From Lysobacteraceae bacterium (GTDB lineage: Bacteria; Pseudomonadota; Gammaproteobacteria; Xanthomonadales; Xanthomonadaceae), in the NCBI GenBank assembly GCA_008015095.1, contig SSEV01000239.1, positions 1 to 39,907 on the forward strand: a stretch of 39,907 nucleotides of DNA, written 5' to 3'. The notes below the pieces were generated by a model, which made no database searches, was not told the DNA's origin, and saw nothing but the letters and a program-made list of their open reading frames with translations. A program made the position numbers and the translations under genes. Shown here piece by piece: positions 20,731 to 31,026 of the stretch; the stretch's first letter is position 1, and each line of letters begins with the position of its first letter.

Positions 20731-21360
20731 TTAGTTCATTTTCCCGGCTTTGAAACCTGCCGAGGCGAACCGGATCAATTCCTGAGCAGCCTGTTGTCGA
20801 TGCTCCGACTCGCTCACGCTGGTTGGCCGCTTGATCATCCCGAAGTCCGCCATCGCATAGGTCAGCGCCCCGGCAAGGAAATCCAACCGCCAGTACAGCT
20901 CGCTTTTGCTGAGGCCGGGCACACAGCCGGCGATGGCCTTGGCGAACTCACGCAGCACATGCCCGTATTGTTCGGACAGGAAGCGGCGCAGGCTGTCGTT
21001 CTTTTCGGCATAGGCGCGCGCGATGACCCGGATGAAGGAGCCGCCGCCATGCCGGTCCTGGGCCATCGCCAGGGCCGGCTCGACGAACGCGGCCAGAATC
21101 GCGTCAAGATCGCCCGGACTGTTGCGCAGGGCGTCCTGCAACTGGCGCAGGCGCTGCATGCTCATCTCGTCCATCCGCCGGCGGAAAACTTCGTTGACCA
21201 GGTTTTCCTTGCTGCCGAAGTGGTAATTCACGGCGGCGATGTTGACGTCCGCCTGGCTGGTCACCTGGCGAAGCGAGGTTCCGCCGAAGCCATAACGGGC
21301 GAACAGCGTTTCGGCCGCGTCGAGGATGCGCTCCTTGGTCGAGAACTGGGCTTTGCTCAT
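20731..21360 (-). CDS. TetR family regulator, probably PsrA-like
   Basis: KERILDAAETLFARYGFGGTSLRQVTSQADVNIAAVNYHFGSKENLVNEVF N-terminal HTH; upstream of a beta-oxidation operon and a PsrA-type box. Start chosen at MSKAQFSTKERIL. Confidence 0.9.
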   Translation of the reverse strand: MSKAQFSTKERILDAAETLFARYGFGGTSLRQVTSQADVNIAAVNYHFGSKENLVNEVFRRRMDEMSMQRLRQLQDALRNSPGDLDAILAAFVEPALAMAQDRHGGGSFIRVIARAYAEKNDSLRRFLSEQYGHVLREFAKAIAGCVPGLSKSELYWRLDFLAGALTYAMADFGMIKRPTSVSESEHRQQAAQELIRFASAGFKAGKMN

Positions 21361-21394
21361 TCGGTCCGGCTTCCGGTGGTGGGGCGGGTCTGAA

Positions 21395-21410
21395 TCAAAC
21401 GCTTGTTTGA
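21395..21410. promoter_or_regulatory. Candidate PsrA-type operator
   Basis: TCAAAC-GCTT-GTTTGA, 34 bp upstream of the TetR ATG; fits the published Pseudomonas PsrA consensus G/CAAAC(N2-4)GTTTG/C. Confidence 0.6.
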
Positions 21411-21508
21411 GGATACTCCGATCCCCCATGCCGGTGCAAAGCGTGATCGCCGCCAAAGATGCAAGGAGACCGGTCTCCGGGTTAGAATCTTCCGCAGCCA
21501 AGTCGGCT

Positions 21509-21535
21509 AAACCCGCGTCCGCACGCGGGTTTTTT
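21509..21535 (+). terminator. Rho-independent terminator upstream of ndk
   Basis: AAACCCGCGT-CCGC-ACGCGGGTTT followed by TTTCC; preceded by the small hairpin AGCC-aagtc-GGCT. Confidence 0.75.
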
Positions 21536-21599
21536 CCTAGTCATTCATGTTATCTTGCGGCCGCTCGTTGGCGGCTGCCTATCCCGGAGACCCTATCCC

Positions 21600-22025
21600 A
21601 TGGCGCTGGAGCGCACGATCTCAATCATCAAACCCGATGCCGTCGCCAAGAACGTCATCGGCGAAATCTATTCGCGTTTTGAGAAGGCCGGTCTGAAGAT
21701 CGTCGCCGCGAAGATGAAGCATCTCTCGCGCAAAGAAGCGGAAGGTTTCTACGCCGTGCATCGCGAACGCCCGTTCTTTGGCGCGCTGGTCGAGTTCATG
21801 ACCTCGGGGCCGGTGATGATCCAAGTGCTCGAAGGCGATAACGCGGTGACGAAGAATCGCGAGCTGATGGGTGCCACCAATCCGAAGGACGCCGCAGCAG
21901 GCACCATTCGCGCCGATTTCGCACAATCGATCGATGCCAACGCCGTGCATGGTTCTGACTCGATCGAGAATGCCGCGATCGAGATCGCGTATTTCTTCAG
22001 CGCCACCGAGTTGTGCCCGCGCTGA
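21600..22025 (+). CDS. ndk: Nucleoside-diphosphate kinase
   Basis: [28 protein letters not shown]...[20 protein letters not shown]. Confidence 0.98.
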   Translation: MALERTISIIKPDAVAKNVIGEIYSRFEKAGLKIVAAKMKHLSRKEAEGFYAVHRERPFFGALVEFMTSGPVMIQVLEGDNAVTKNRELMGATNPKDAAAGTIRADFAQSIDANAVHGSDSIENAAIEIAYFFSATELCPR

Positions 22026-22047
22026 TTCGCGACGGAATCCCCGCAAA

Positions 22048-23229
22048 GTGATCGAGTCCGCCACAAGACAGAATCTCCTCGATCTCGATCGCGAGGGGCT
22101 GGAGCGTTTCTTCGCCGAAGCGCTCGGCGAGAAACGCTACCGCGCGCACCAGGTGATGAAGTGGATCCATCACCGCCATGTCACTGTTTTCGATGAGATG
22201 ACCGACCTGGGCAAGGCGTTACGCGCCAAGCTGCAGGATCACGCCGAAGTGCGTGTGCCCCAAGTCCAGTTCGACAAGCCTTCCGAAGACGGCACCCACA
22301 AGTGGTTGCTCGGCATGGACGCGAGGAATGCGATCGAAGCGGTGTTCATTCCAGATAAAGGGCGTGGCACGCTCTGTGTGTCTTCGCAGGTCGGTTGCGG
22401 GCTTAACTGTCAGTTCTGCTCGACCGCGACCCAGGGCTTCAACCGTAATTTGTCCACCGCCGAGATCGTCGGGCAGGTGTGGACCGCGGCGCGCCATCTC
22501 GGCAACGTGCCGCACAAGCAGCGCAAGCTCACCAACGTGGTGATGATGGGCATGGGCGAGCCGCTGCTCAATTTCGACAATGTGGTCCGCGCGATGAGCG
22601 TGATGCGCGATGATCTCGGTTACGGGCTCGCCAACAAGCGCGTGACTCTCTCGACTGCAGGGATGGTGCCGATGATCGACCGCCTGGCGCAGGAGAGCGA
22701 TGTCTCCCTCGCGGTGTCGTTGCACGCGGCCAACGATGAACTGCGCAGCGAACTCGTGCCGCTGAACAGGAAGTATCCGATCGCCGAGTTGATGGACGCC
22801 TGCGTCCGCTACGCGCGACGCAAGAAAGGCGAGTCGGTGACGTTCGAGTACACCATGATGCGCGGAATCAACGATCGTCCCGAGCATGCGCGCCAGCTGG
22901 CGAAACTGATGCGCAGTTTCGACAACGCGGTGCAGATGAGCGACGCAGCCAAGGTTAATCTGATCCCGTTCAACCCGTTTCCCGGCACCCGTTTCGAGCG
23001 CACGCCGGAGGCGGATATCCGCGCATTCCAGAAGATCCTGCTCGATGCGCAGGTGTTGACCATGGTGCGACGCACGCGCGGCGATGACATCGATGCCGCC
23101 TGTGGGCAGCTCAAGGGTCAGGTCGCGGACCGGACGCGCAGGCAGGCCGAGTTCCGCAAGTCGATCGATATTCAACGCGGTCGCGCCGAAGGCGCGGTCG
23201 AACCGGGAGCCTCGCATGCGGCAGCGTGA
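22048..23229 (+). CDS. rlmN: 23S rRNA (adenine2503-C2)-methyltransferase (dual-specificity RNA methyltransferase)
   Basis: Radical [50 protein letters not shown] start at [18 protein letters not shown]. Confidence 0.96.
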   Translation: MIESATRQNLLDLDREGLERFFAEALGEKRYRAHQVMKWIHHRHVTVFDEMTDLGKALRAKLQDHAEVRVPQVQFDKPSEDGTHKWLLGMDARNAIEAVFIPDKGRGTLCVSSQVGCGLNCQFCSTATQGFNRNLSTAEIVGQVWTAARHLGNVPHKQRKLTNVVMMGMGEPLLNFDNVVRAMSVMRDDLGYGLANKRVTLSTAGMVPMIDRLAQESDVSLAVSLHAANDELRSELVPLNRKYPIAELMDACVRYARRKKGESVTFEYTMMRGINDRPEHARQLAKLMRSFDNAVQMSDAAKVNLIPFNPFPGTRFERTPEADIRAFQKILLDAQVLTMVRRTRGDDIDAACGQLKGQVADRTRRQAEFRKSIDIQRGRAEGAVEPGASHAAA

Positions 23230-23319
23230 GGCGCCTCCGATCATCGTCAACAGGGGCCCGCGCACGCACGGAATGGCCTCAGCGAGCGCAGGACGCTTTG
23301 CCTTGGGGGGCGGATTGCA

Positions 23320-24138
23320 ATGACATCAGCGCATGCCGGAATTCCGGAGGCCGCGCGCGGCATCGGCGAGAAGCTGCGCAATGCGCGCGAAGGTGCGGGT
23401 TTGAGCGTGACCGAGGCCGCCGCGCGTATGCACGTGCCGACCCACATCGTCCAGGCGCTCGAGAACGAGGACTGGGCGCGGATCGGTGCTCCCGTTTTCG
23501 TGCGCGGACAGCTACGCAGCTATTCGCGGTTGCTTGGTCTGCCTAACGAAGACGTCTCGGTCACCACCGTGATGCCGGCGGCGAGGCCATCGGAGCTGGT
23601 GCCGAGAACCTATACTCCGCGGATGCAGCGCATGGCGGAACAGACCGCGCGCCGCCTCGTCTATGTGGTGATCACCGCGGCGATCGCGGTGCCGGTGTGG
23701 CTGGCCACGCAATCGCATCTCGACGGCGATGCGCAGCAGACCGTGCCGCTGGATGCGCAGTCGCCGTCCGCCGCTCCTTCCGAGCGGATCTCAGTCGCTG
23801 ACGTTCAAGCGCAGCCCCTGGTCGCCTCAATGACCCCGATGCCGCAGAAACGCGAAGCCGAGCCGCCGGCGTCTTCCGGGTTGAACGTCAGTTTCAATGG
23901 TGAAAGCTGGGTCAAGATCAGCGCGCCGGATGGCAGCCTGATCGAGCAGGCCCTGATTCCGGCAGGGCAGCAGCGGGACTTCGCTCCCGGCCAGGTCGGC
24001 AGCGCCGTACTCGGCAACGCGACGGCATTGACCGTGCAATACCGGGGCCAGACGCTGGATCTGACGCCCTATATCCGCGCGAATGTGGTGCGCTTTACGG
24101 TATCCTCTGACGGCTCGCTTCAGCCGGTCGGACGCTGA
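23320..24138 (+). CDS. rodZ: RodZ-like protein (HTH, single TM, DUF4115-like C-terminus)
   Basis: N-terminal HTH GIGEKLRNAREGAGLSVTEAAARMHVPTHIVQALENEDW, TM VYVVITAAIAVPVWLA, C-terminal ESWVKISAPDG... Confidence 0.88.
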   Translation: MTSAHAGIPEAARGIGEKLRNAREGAGLSVTEAAARMHVPTHIVQALENEDWARIGAPVFVRGQLRSYSRLLGLPNEDVSVTTVMPAARPSELVPRTYTPRMQRMAEQTARRLVYVVITAAIAVPVWLATQSHLDGDAQQTVPLDAQSPSAAPSERISVADVQAQPLVASMTPMPQKREAEPPASSGLNVSFNGESWVKISAPDGSLIEQALIPAGQQRDFAPGQVGSAVLGNATALTVQYRGQTLDLTPYIRANVVRFTVSSDGSLQPVGR

Positions 24139-24384
24139 CAGCGTCGGCATCCGTCGCGCATTGCCGGGCTCGCCTCTGATTCGTCTTTGCGAGTCCGGGC
24201 TTGGGCCGGGGCGGCGCCCAATAAGCGCTCGCGGAATTTTTTAACAACCGGATGGAGCGGGCCCTGATTCAGGCATCGCTTGCTACAAGGTCCGTGGCGA
24301 CGCGCACGGATTGGCAAGCCGCTTGCATTGCCTGCATCTGTTTCCCTCACATCGACAACTGCACGAAACAACTTCACAGCGAAT

Positions 24385-25020
24385 ATGGCGATCGACGATC
24401 TACTCGACGAACACGAACAAAGCGAACGCGTCCGCACATGGCTGCGCGGCAATTCCATCGGCCTGATCGGCGGTGTGGCGCTGGGGCTGGCTGCGATCTA
24501 TGGCTGGAACTGGTGGAGCGACCAAGCCATGGCCAAGAAGATGCAGGCCAGCGACGCTTATGAAGCCATGCTCAAGCAGGCCCGCGAAGGCAATCTCAAG
24601 GAAGCCCAGGCGGCGGCCGGCGGGTTGAAGGACGAGGCGTATTCCGTGCTCGCGGCGCTTGATCTGGCGAAAGCCCAGGTCGATGGCGGTCAACGCGATG
24701 CGGCCATCGCCACATTGAAGTCGGTGAAGGGGCGGGATTCGATGCTGGCCCCCGTGATCGATCAGTGTTTGGCGCGCCTGCTGATCATCGCGGGCCAACG
24801 CGAAGATGCTTTGAAGCTCGTCGCCGAAACCGCGGACGACGCTGCGGCGCAGGAAATCCGCGGTGACGCCTTCTACGCGCTGGGCAAGATGGATCAGGCG
24901 CGCAGTGCTTACAGCAAGGCGCTCAGCAAACTTGACGTCGCCGCACGCCAACGGCGGATGGTCGAGCTGAAACTATCGCAGGCCGGCGGCACCCCGTCCA
25001 AACCGAAGACCGCATCTTGA
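24385..25020 (+). CDS. yfgM: YfgM-like tetratricopeptide membrane protein
   Basis: MAIDDLLDEHEQSERVRTWLRGNSIGLIGGVALGLAAIYGWNWW; position directly upstream of bamB-der. Confidence 0.88.
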   Translation: MAIDDLLDEHEQSERVRTWLRGNSIGLIGGVALGLAAIYGWNWWSDQAMAKKMQASDAYEAMLKQAREGNLKEAQAAAGGLKDEAYSVLAALDLAKAQVDGGQRDAAIATLKSVKGRDSMLAPVIDQCLARLLIIAGQREDALKLVAETADDAAAQEIRGDAFYALGKMDQARSAYSKALSKLDVAARQRRMVELKLSQAGGTPSKPKTAS

Positions 25021-25034
25021 GCACATATCAATCG

Positions 25035-26249
25035 ATGAATCCGACATTCCTCCAGCGCCAGCCCGGTTCCACGCATCGGACCAGCGCGTTGCGTATCGCC
25101 ATGCTCGCACTGGCTTTGGCCGCCACAGGATGCAGCACCGTCAAAGGCTGGTTCGACCGCGACGGCAAGAATGACAAGCCGACCGAGCCGACCGAATTAA
25201 GCGAATTCAGCCCTTCCACGACTGTGTCCAGGCTCTGGTCCGCGCAGGCGGGTGACGGCGACTCGCGGCTTGGCCTGACCCAGGGGCCCGTTGTGGCCAA
25301 CGGCAAGGTGTATGCCGCTGCGGTGGATGGCGGCGTGCGCGCCTACGATCTGCAGACGGGCGCTTCGGTCTGGCATTACAACAGCGAATACGATCTCACC
25401 GGCGGCCCCGGCGCGGGCGATGGCCTGGTCGCCATTGGCACGCTCGATGGAAATATTGTCGTGCTGGACGCAGAAACCGGCGCCGAGAAATGGGCGGCCA
25501 AAGTCCCCAGCGAAATCATCGCCGCGCCCGTGATCGGGCAGGGCATGGTCCTGGTGCGTTCCAACGACGGGCGAATCACCGCCTTCGATCCGAACAATGG
25601 CGAGCGCCGCTGGTTCTGGAATCACGATCTTCCGACCTTGACCGTGCGCGGTAACGATGGCGTGGTGCTCGGGCCGGGGTATGTGTTCGTCGGCAATGAC
25701 GATGGCACCGTCGCCGCATTGTCGCTTGGCGATGGCCGGCCGTTGTGGGAGCAGACGGTGGGCCAGCCCGACGGACGTACCGAACTTGATCGCATGGCCG
25801 ATGTCGATGGAACGCCCGCGCTCGATGGGACTACGCTGTTCGCCAGTAGCTACAAGAAGCAGACGATGGCGATCGATGCGCCGAGCGGCCGTCCGCTCTG
25901 GGCGCAAGAGCATGGGGGGGCAGGACGCGTCGGCGTGGCGGGTGATCGCGTCGTCGTGACCGACCCGGCCGGGGTTGTCTGGGCGCTCGATAAGACCGGC
26001 GGTTCCGCGTTGTGGCAACAGCCCGGCCTTGCCAGGCGCAACCTGTCCGGCGCGGTCGTCCATGGCGATTACGCGGTGGTCGGCGATTACGACGGCTATC
26101 TGCACTGGCTGCGCATCGATAACGGCGACTTCGGTGCGCGGGTGCGGCTCGGCGGCGGCGCGGTACGCGCGGCGCCGGTCGTGATCGGAGACATCCTGGT
26201 GGCGCAGAGCGTCGACGGCGATCTCAGCGCTTATCGCCTCTCGCAATAA
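25035..26249 (+). CDS. bamB: Outer membrane protein assembly factor BamB
   Basis: Lipoprotein signal [18 protein letters not shown]/beta-propeller repeats. A TTG at 25017 overlapping the yfgM stop is an alternative start. Confidence 0.93.
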   Translation: MNPTFLQRQPGSTHRTSALRIAMLALALAATGCSTVKGWFDRDGKNDKPTEPTELSEFSPSTTVSRLWSAQAGDGDSRLGLTQGPVVANGKVYAAAVDGGVRAYDLQTGASVWHYNSEYDLTGGPGAGDGLVAIGTLDGNIVVLDAETGAEKWAAKVPSEIIAAPVIGQGMVLVRSNDGRITAFDPNNGERRWFWNHDLPTLTVRGNDGVVLGPGYVFVGNDDGTVAALSLGDGRPLWEQTVGQPDGRTELDRMADVDGTPALDGTTLFASSYKKQTMAIDAPSGRPLWAQEHGGAGRVGVAGDRVVVTDPAGVVWALDKTGGSALWQQPGLARRNLSGAVVHGDYAVVGDYDGYLHWLRIDNGDFGARVRLGGGAVRAAPVVIGDILVAQSVDGDLSAYRLSQ

Positions 26250-26269
26250 GAGCGTCGCGCTGTCAGTAT

Positions 26270-26307
26270 CGGCCCCGAGGAGCGTCCCTCCTCGGGGCCG
26301 TGTTTTT
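26270..26307 (+). terminator. Rho-independent terminator between bamB and der
   Basis: CGGCCCCGAGGA-gcgtccc-TCCTCGGGGCCG then TGTTTTT. Confidence 0.85.
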
Positions 26308-26347
26308 CCACCCGAACGAATCCACCCCAACCGAGATCCGGATCGCC

Positions 26348-27748
26348 ATGCTGCCGCTCGTCGCCCTCGTCGGCCGTCCGAATGTCGGGAAATCGACGCT
26401 ATTCAATGCGCTGACCCGCAGCCGCGACGCATTGGTGCACGATGCGCCCGGGGTCACCCGCGATCGCAACTACGGCGTGTGTCGGCTCGACGAGACACGG
26501 CCGTTCGTGATCGTCGATACCGGCGGCATCGCCGGCAAGGACGAGGGTCTGGCCGGCGCCACCGCCAAGCAGTCGCGGACCGCGGCGGATGAGGCCGATC
26601 TGGTTCTGTTCGTGGTCGATGGCCGCGAAGGCCCGTCGGCGCTCGATGACGAGATCCTGCGCTGGCTGCGCAAAATCGATCGGCCGGTGCTGCTGATCGT
26701 CAACAAGACCGACGGCATCGACGCTCGCGCCGCCTTAGCCGAATTCGCGCGCTACGGCATCGCTGAGACGTTGTCGGTATCTTCGGCGCATCGGCAGGGT
26801 TTGGACGCCCTGATCGCCAAGGTGCTGGCGCAACTGCCTGCCGATGGCGACACTGCGGTGCTTGATGACGATCCGCAGCGGATGCGGCTCGCGTTCGTCG
26901 GTCGTCCCAACGTGGGCAAGTCGACCCTGGTCAATCGCATCCTCGGCGAGGAACGGATGATCGCGTCCGAAGTGCCGGGCACCACACGGGATGCGATTGC
27001 GGTTGATCTCGAGCGCGACGGACGCAAATATCGATTGATCGACACCGCGGGCATCCGTCGCAAATCCAAGATCGAAGAGGCCGTCGAGAAATTCTCGATC
27101 GTGAAGACGCTGCAGGCGATCGAGCACTGCCAGGTCGCCGTGATTCTGCTCGACGCCAGCGAAGGCGTGACCGAACAGGACGCGGCCGTGCTCGGTGCGG
27201 TGCTCGACGCCGGACGCGCCCTGGTGATCGCGGTGAACAAATGGGACGGGCTGTCCCAGTACCAGCGCGAGCAGACCCAGGGCCTGCTCGCACGCAAGCT
27301 TTCGTTCGTGAACTGGGCGGAAGCCGTGCAGATCAGCGCGAAGCATGGTTCCGGTCTGCGCGAGCTGTTCGCCGCGGTGCATCGCGCGCACCAATCGGCG
27401 ACGATGCAGTTCGGCACTTCCGAGATCACGCGCGCCCTTGAAATCGCCTATGAATCCAACCCGCCGCCGAGCATCCGCGGCCACGTGGCGAAGATGCGTT
27501 TCGCGCATCCGGGCGGTGAGAATCCACCGACCTTCGTGGTTCACGGCTCGCGCCTGCGCTCGCTTCCGGAGAGCTACAGGCGTTATCTCGAGAACTTCTT
27601 CCGCAAGCGGTTCAAGCTGATCGGCACCCCGGTGCGTTTCGTGTTCAAGGAAGGAGAAAACCCCTACAAGGACAAGAAAAACGTGCTGACCGAGGCGCAG
27701 GTCGCCAAACGCAGGCGGATGATCCGTCACGCCAAGCGCGGCAAATGA
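26348..27748 (+). CDS. der: Ribosome biogenesis GTPase Der
   Basis: Two G domains: [19 protein letters not shown] and [20 protein letters not shown]-like C-terminus. Confidence 0.97.
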   Translation: MLPLVALVGRPNVGKSTLFNALTRSRDALVHDAPGVTRDRNYGVCRLDETRPFVIVDTGGIAGKDEGLAGATAKQSRTAADEADLVLFVVDGREGPSALDDEILRWLRKIDRPVLLIVNKTDGIDARAALAEFARYGIAETLSVSSAHRQGLDALIAKVLAQLPADGDTAVLDDDPQRMRLAFVGRPNVGKSTLVNRILGEERMIASEVPGTTRDAIAVDLERDGRKYRLIDTAGIRRKSKIEEAVEKFSIVKTLQAIEHCQVAVILLDASEGVTEQDAAVLGAVLDAGRALVIAVNKWDGLSQYQREQTQGLLARKLSFVNWAEAVQISAKHGSGLRELFAAVHRAHQSATMQFGTSEITRALEIAYESNPPPSIRGHVAKMRFAHPGGENPPTFVVHGSRLRSLPESYRRYLENFFRKRFKLIGTPVRFVFKEGENPYKDKKNVLTEAQVAKRRRMIRHAKRGK

Positions 27749-27783
27749 CCTCGCGCGTCGGATAGCAGGGCTGGGCGATACGC

Positions 27784-28401
27784 ATGACGAGCACTCCACT
27801 GGCCACGGGCGTGCGGGTTCCTGCCGAAGCATTGACCTTGGGCATCCTCGCAGGCGGGCGCGCTACGCGTCTGGGCGGCATCGACAAGGCATGGCTGCAG
27901 CGCGACGGCATATCGCAAGTGGCGCGCTGGTCGCGGCGTTTCGTTGGCGAGCATGGGCCGGTGCTGGTTTCGGCGAATCGAGATCCAGAACGGTATGCGG
28001 CGCATGGATTGATCGCTTTGCCCGATCGCATGGCGGGTCTTGGTCCGCTTGGCGGAATCGAATCTTTGGCCGCCGCCTGCCCGACGACCTGGTTGTTCAC
28101 GCTGCCGGTGGACGTGGTGGGCGTCAACGACTGTCTGTTGCGCAGTCTTGTCGCCGGACGCGGCGATGACGGTGCCTTCGCCGTCGATGATGACGGCGCA
28201 CAACCTCTGGTGGCGCTGTGGCGTTGCGAGCGCTTGCGCGAAGCTTGCGCCAGCGCTTTGGCCGAGTCGCAATACGCGATCCGCGCGCTGCAAGCACGAA
28301 TGACATTGCGGCCGGTGACGTTCTGCGGCTTCCGCTTCGGTAATCTCAATACGCCGGCGGATTTGCTCGCGGCCGGCTTTCCTGCCCCCTCTCCGCCATG
28401 A
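27784..28401 (+). CDS. mobA: Molybdenum cofactor guanylyltransferase
   Basis: LGILAGGRATRLGGIDKAWLQ; LPDRMAGLGPLGGIESLA; LPVDVVGV. Confidence 0.92.
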   Translation: MTSTPLATGVRVPAEALTLGILAGGRATRLGGIDKAWLQRDGISQVARWSRRFVGEHGPVLVSANRDPERYAAHGLIALPDRMAGLGPLGGIESLAAACPTTWLFTLPVDVVGVNDCLLRSLVAGRGDDGAFAVDDDGAQPLVALWRCERLREACASALAESQYAIRALQARMTLRPVTFCGFRFGNLNTPADLLAAGFPAPSPP

Positions 28402-29654
28402 ACTTCCCTGTCCGAATCGCATTCGACGAGGCCCGCGCGATCATCGAGCGAGTCGCCGCAGACAGATGCTTGGGGACGGAACAAGCCGCGATTGGACGTG
28501 CGCGCGGACGCGTGCTCGCGCGCGATCTCGTCGCTGAGATCGATCACCCCGGCTTCGACAACTCGGCGATGGACGGTTATGCGCTTCGTCATTCCGATCT
28601 GGCCGCGGATAAGCCTCTGCGCCTGATTGGCGAGCAATATGCTGGCCGGATGCTCGACTTGCAGATCGGCCCCGGCGAATGCGTTCGGATCACGACGGGT
28701 GCGCCGATCCCGCAGGGGGCGGACACGGTGCTCATCAAAGAGAGCGCCCGTCTTGATGGTGACCGCGTGTACGCGTTGTCGATGCCGAAGCCGGGTCAGC
28801 ATGTGCGCCGCATGGGCGAGGATGTGCGTCGGGGCGAACGGTTACTCGCCACTGGGCAGGCGTTGACGCCTGCGCGGCTCGCATTGGCTGCCGGACAGGG
28901 GATGGCGCGCGTCGAGATCGCGCGCTTGCCGACTGTCGCGGTGTTCACCACCGGCGATGAACTGGTCGAGCCCGGTTTGCCGCTGGCGCCAGGGGAGCTC
29001 TACGACAGCAATCGCGAACTGTTGATGGCACTCTTGCATGCGGATGGGTTGGCGCCGGTCGCCTGGCCACGGTTGCCGGACGATCCTCAGGCGATTGCTT
29101 CTGCACTGCGTCATGCCGGGCACGCGTTCGATGTGGTCATCACTTGCGGAGGCGTCTCCGCAGGCGAGAAAGATCATCTCCCGATGCTGATGCAGGCAGC
29201 GGGGCAGGTGCATTTCTGGAAGGTGCGAATGAAGCCTGGCATGCCGGTCTTGTTCGCCGAATCGCATTCGGCGCTTGAAGGCCGAGCCGGCAGCGATGCG
29301 GAACAGGGTTTGGGTCAGGCGCTGTTCCTGTGTCTGCCGGGCAATCCGGTGTCGGTGCTGGCGACCTACCTCACGCTTGGCCGCGCCCTGCTGGACGGTT
29401 TGCAGCGGCGGACATCGCCGCGTTCGCGTCTGCGTGCGCGGTTGCGCGCACCCTGGTGCAAAACTCATGAGCGTCTTGAATTTCTCCGTGGCCGTCTCGC
29501 TTGCGATGACGACGGTTGTTTATGGGTCGAGCCCAGCCCCGCCGATGGCTCGCACCGCATGCGCGCCGCAGCGGACGGCGATGCGCTGATCGTGCTGGAA
29601 GAGGGCGAGCGGAGCCTGCAGGCCGGCGAGGTGGTCGATGTATTGGCGTACTGA
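28398..29654 (+). CDS. moeA: Molybdopterin molybdenumtransferase
   Basis: DNSAMDGYALR, GAPIPQGADTVLIKE, FTTGDELVEPG, ITCGGVSAGEKDHLP, CLPGNPVSVLATY; ATGA overlap with mobA. Confidence 0.95.
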   Translation: MNFPVRIAFDEARAIIERVAADRCLGTEQAAIGRARGRVLARDLVAEIDHPGFDNSAMDGYALRHSDLAADKPLRLIGEQYAGRMLDLQIGPGECVRITTGAPIPQGADTVLIKESARLDGDRVYALSMPKPGQHVRRMGEDVRRGERLLATGQALTPARLALAAGQGMARVEIARLPTVAVFTTGDELVEPGLPLAPGELYDSNRELLMALLHADGLAPVAWPRLPDDPQAIASALRHAGHAFDVVITCGGVSAGEKDHLPMLMQAAGQVHFWKVRMKPGMPVLFAESHSALEGRAGSDAEQGLGQALFLCLPGNPVSVLATYLTLGRALLDGLQRRTSPRSRLRARLRAPWCKTHERLEFLRGRLACDDDGCLWVEPSPADGSHRMRAAADGDALIVLEEGERSLQAGEVVDVLAY

Positions 29655-29876
29655 CGCACGATGATGGCGGCCAAAGGATGGTTCGATGCCCAGGCAGAGC
29701 GAACATCGCCACAGCGGCACGGATTGGGTTGATCGTCGCCCTGACGCACCGCGAAATGGGCCGCACTCGCCGCACGTTGCGGCTTGTCATTGCCATCCGC
29801 TGCGTTTTCGCCGGCGGTGAATGGGAACATCGCGATCCGGATGGGAATGGCGGCGGTCCGAGTATGATGGGCCGGC

Positions 29877-31013
29877 ATGAGCGCCGTTCACGAACTTTCC
29901 CCGATAGCCGCACGTGCGCGCCTGGATGCCGGCGCGACGCTGATCGATGTCCGTGAGGCGCATGAGCGCGCGTTGGGCATGGCCACAGGCGCGCGCGGCA
30001 TCGCCATGGGCGAATTGGTCTACGCGCCGGCTGCGCACCTGCCGGACCGCGACGCCGAGATCCTGCTGATTTGCCAGAGCGGCATGCGCTCGCTACGCGC
30101 GGCGCAGATGTTGGCCGAGCAAGGGTATGCGAACGTGGCCTCGATCGTCGGCGGTACCGCACGTTGGGTTGCGGAAGGGCTGCCGACCCGTATCCAGGAC
30201 GAAGATCTCGACGCGGATTTCGCGGAACGCTATTCGCGTCATTTGCGCTTGCCGCAAGTCGGACTGGAAGGACAGAGGCGGCTGGAGGCCGCGTGCGTGC
30301 TGCTGGTCGGCGCGGGCGGCTTGGGAAGTCCCATCGCCTATTATCTGACCGCGGCCGGCGTCGGCCGGTTGCGCATCGTCGATCACGACATCGTCGACCG
30401 CAGCAATCTTCAGCGTCAGATCCTGCACACGGAGGCGCGGATCGGACAGCGTAAGACCGAATCGGCTGCGGCAGCTTTGTCCGCGCTGAATCCGCGGGTG
30501 AAGATCGAGGCCGTGGCCGAGCGCGCGACGCGCGCGAATATCGACAATTTGCTCGATGGCGTCGACGTCGCCATCGACGGCGCGGACAATTTTCCATCGC
30601 GTTACCTGCTCAACGACGCCTGCGTACGGCTGGGAAAACCTTTGATCTACGGCGCGGTGCATCGTTTCGAGGGACAGGCGGCCGTATTCGACGCCGGCCG
30701 ACAACGCGGCATGTCGCCGTGCTATCGATGCCTGTTTCCGGAGCCGCCACCCGCCGAAGCCGCGCCCAATTGCGCCGAGGCCGGCGTGCTCGGCGTGCTT
30801 CCCGGTGTGATCGGCCTGATCCAGGCGACCGAGACGATCAAGCTCATCCTCGGCATCGGCGAATCCCTGGCCGGGCGTCTGCTTCATTTCGACGCGCTAT
30901 CGATGCGCTTTCGCGAAACGCGGCTGCGTGCGGATTCCGAGTGTCCGGTCTGCGCGCCCGGTACGAAGCCCGCCGGCGCGTTCGACGAAGAGACGTACTG
31001 CGCCTTGCGCTGA
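29877..31013 (+). CDS. moeB: MoeB/ThiF-type adenylyltransferase with N-terminal rhodanese domain
   Basis: Rhodanese LIDVREAHER...LICQSGMRSLRAAQML, then RYSRHLRLPQVGLEGQRRLEAACVLLVGAGGLGSPIAYYL. Confidence 0.93.
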   Translation: MSAVHELSPIAARARLDAGATLIDVREAHERALGMATGARGIAMGELVYAPAAHLPDRDAEILLICQSGMRSLRAAQMLAEQGYANVASIVGGTARWVAEGLPTRIQDEDLDADFAERYSRHLRLPQVGLEGQRRLEAACVLLVGAGGLGSPIAYYLTAAGVGRLRIVDHDIVDRSNLQRQILHTEARIGQRKTESAAAALSALNPRVKIEAVAERATRANIDNLLDGVDVAIDGADNFPSRYLLNDACVRLGKPLIYGAVHRFEGQAAVFDAGRQRGMSPCYRCLFPEPPPAEAAPNCAEAGVLGVLPGVIGLIQATETIKLILGIGESLAGRLLHFDALSMRFRETRLRADSECPVCAPGTKPAGAFDEETYCALR

Positions 31014-31026
31014 AGCCGCTTCAGCG
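31008..31026. terminator. Hairpin containing both convergent stop codons
   Basis: CGCTGAAG-ccg-CTTCAGCG: moeB TGA in the left arm, LuxR-gene TGA (as TCA) in the right arm. Confidence 0.5.

Noticed and set aside
22219-23265. 348-aa minus-strand ORF
   Set aside because: Antisense of rlmN with His/Arg-rich shadow composition.
25197-26330. 377-aa minus-strand ORF
   Set aside because: Antisense of bamB and runs through the bamB terminator.
26735-27832. 365-aa minus-strand ORF
   Set aside because: Antisense of der; no recognisable motifs.
27645-28802. 385-aa minus-strand ORF
   Set aside because: Antisense of mobA/moeA.
29371-30597. 408-aa minus-strand ORF
   Set aside because: Arg/Pro/Ser-rich shadow frame over moeA/moeB. 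Unlike the 39.4-kb Arg-rich ORF, it overlaps convincingly assigned genes.
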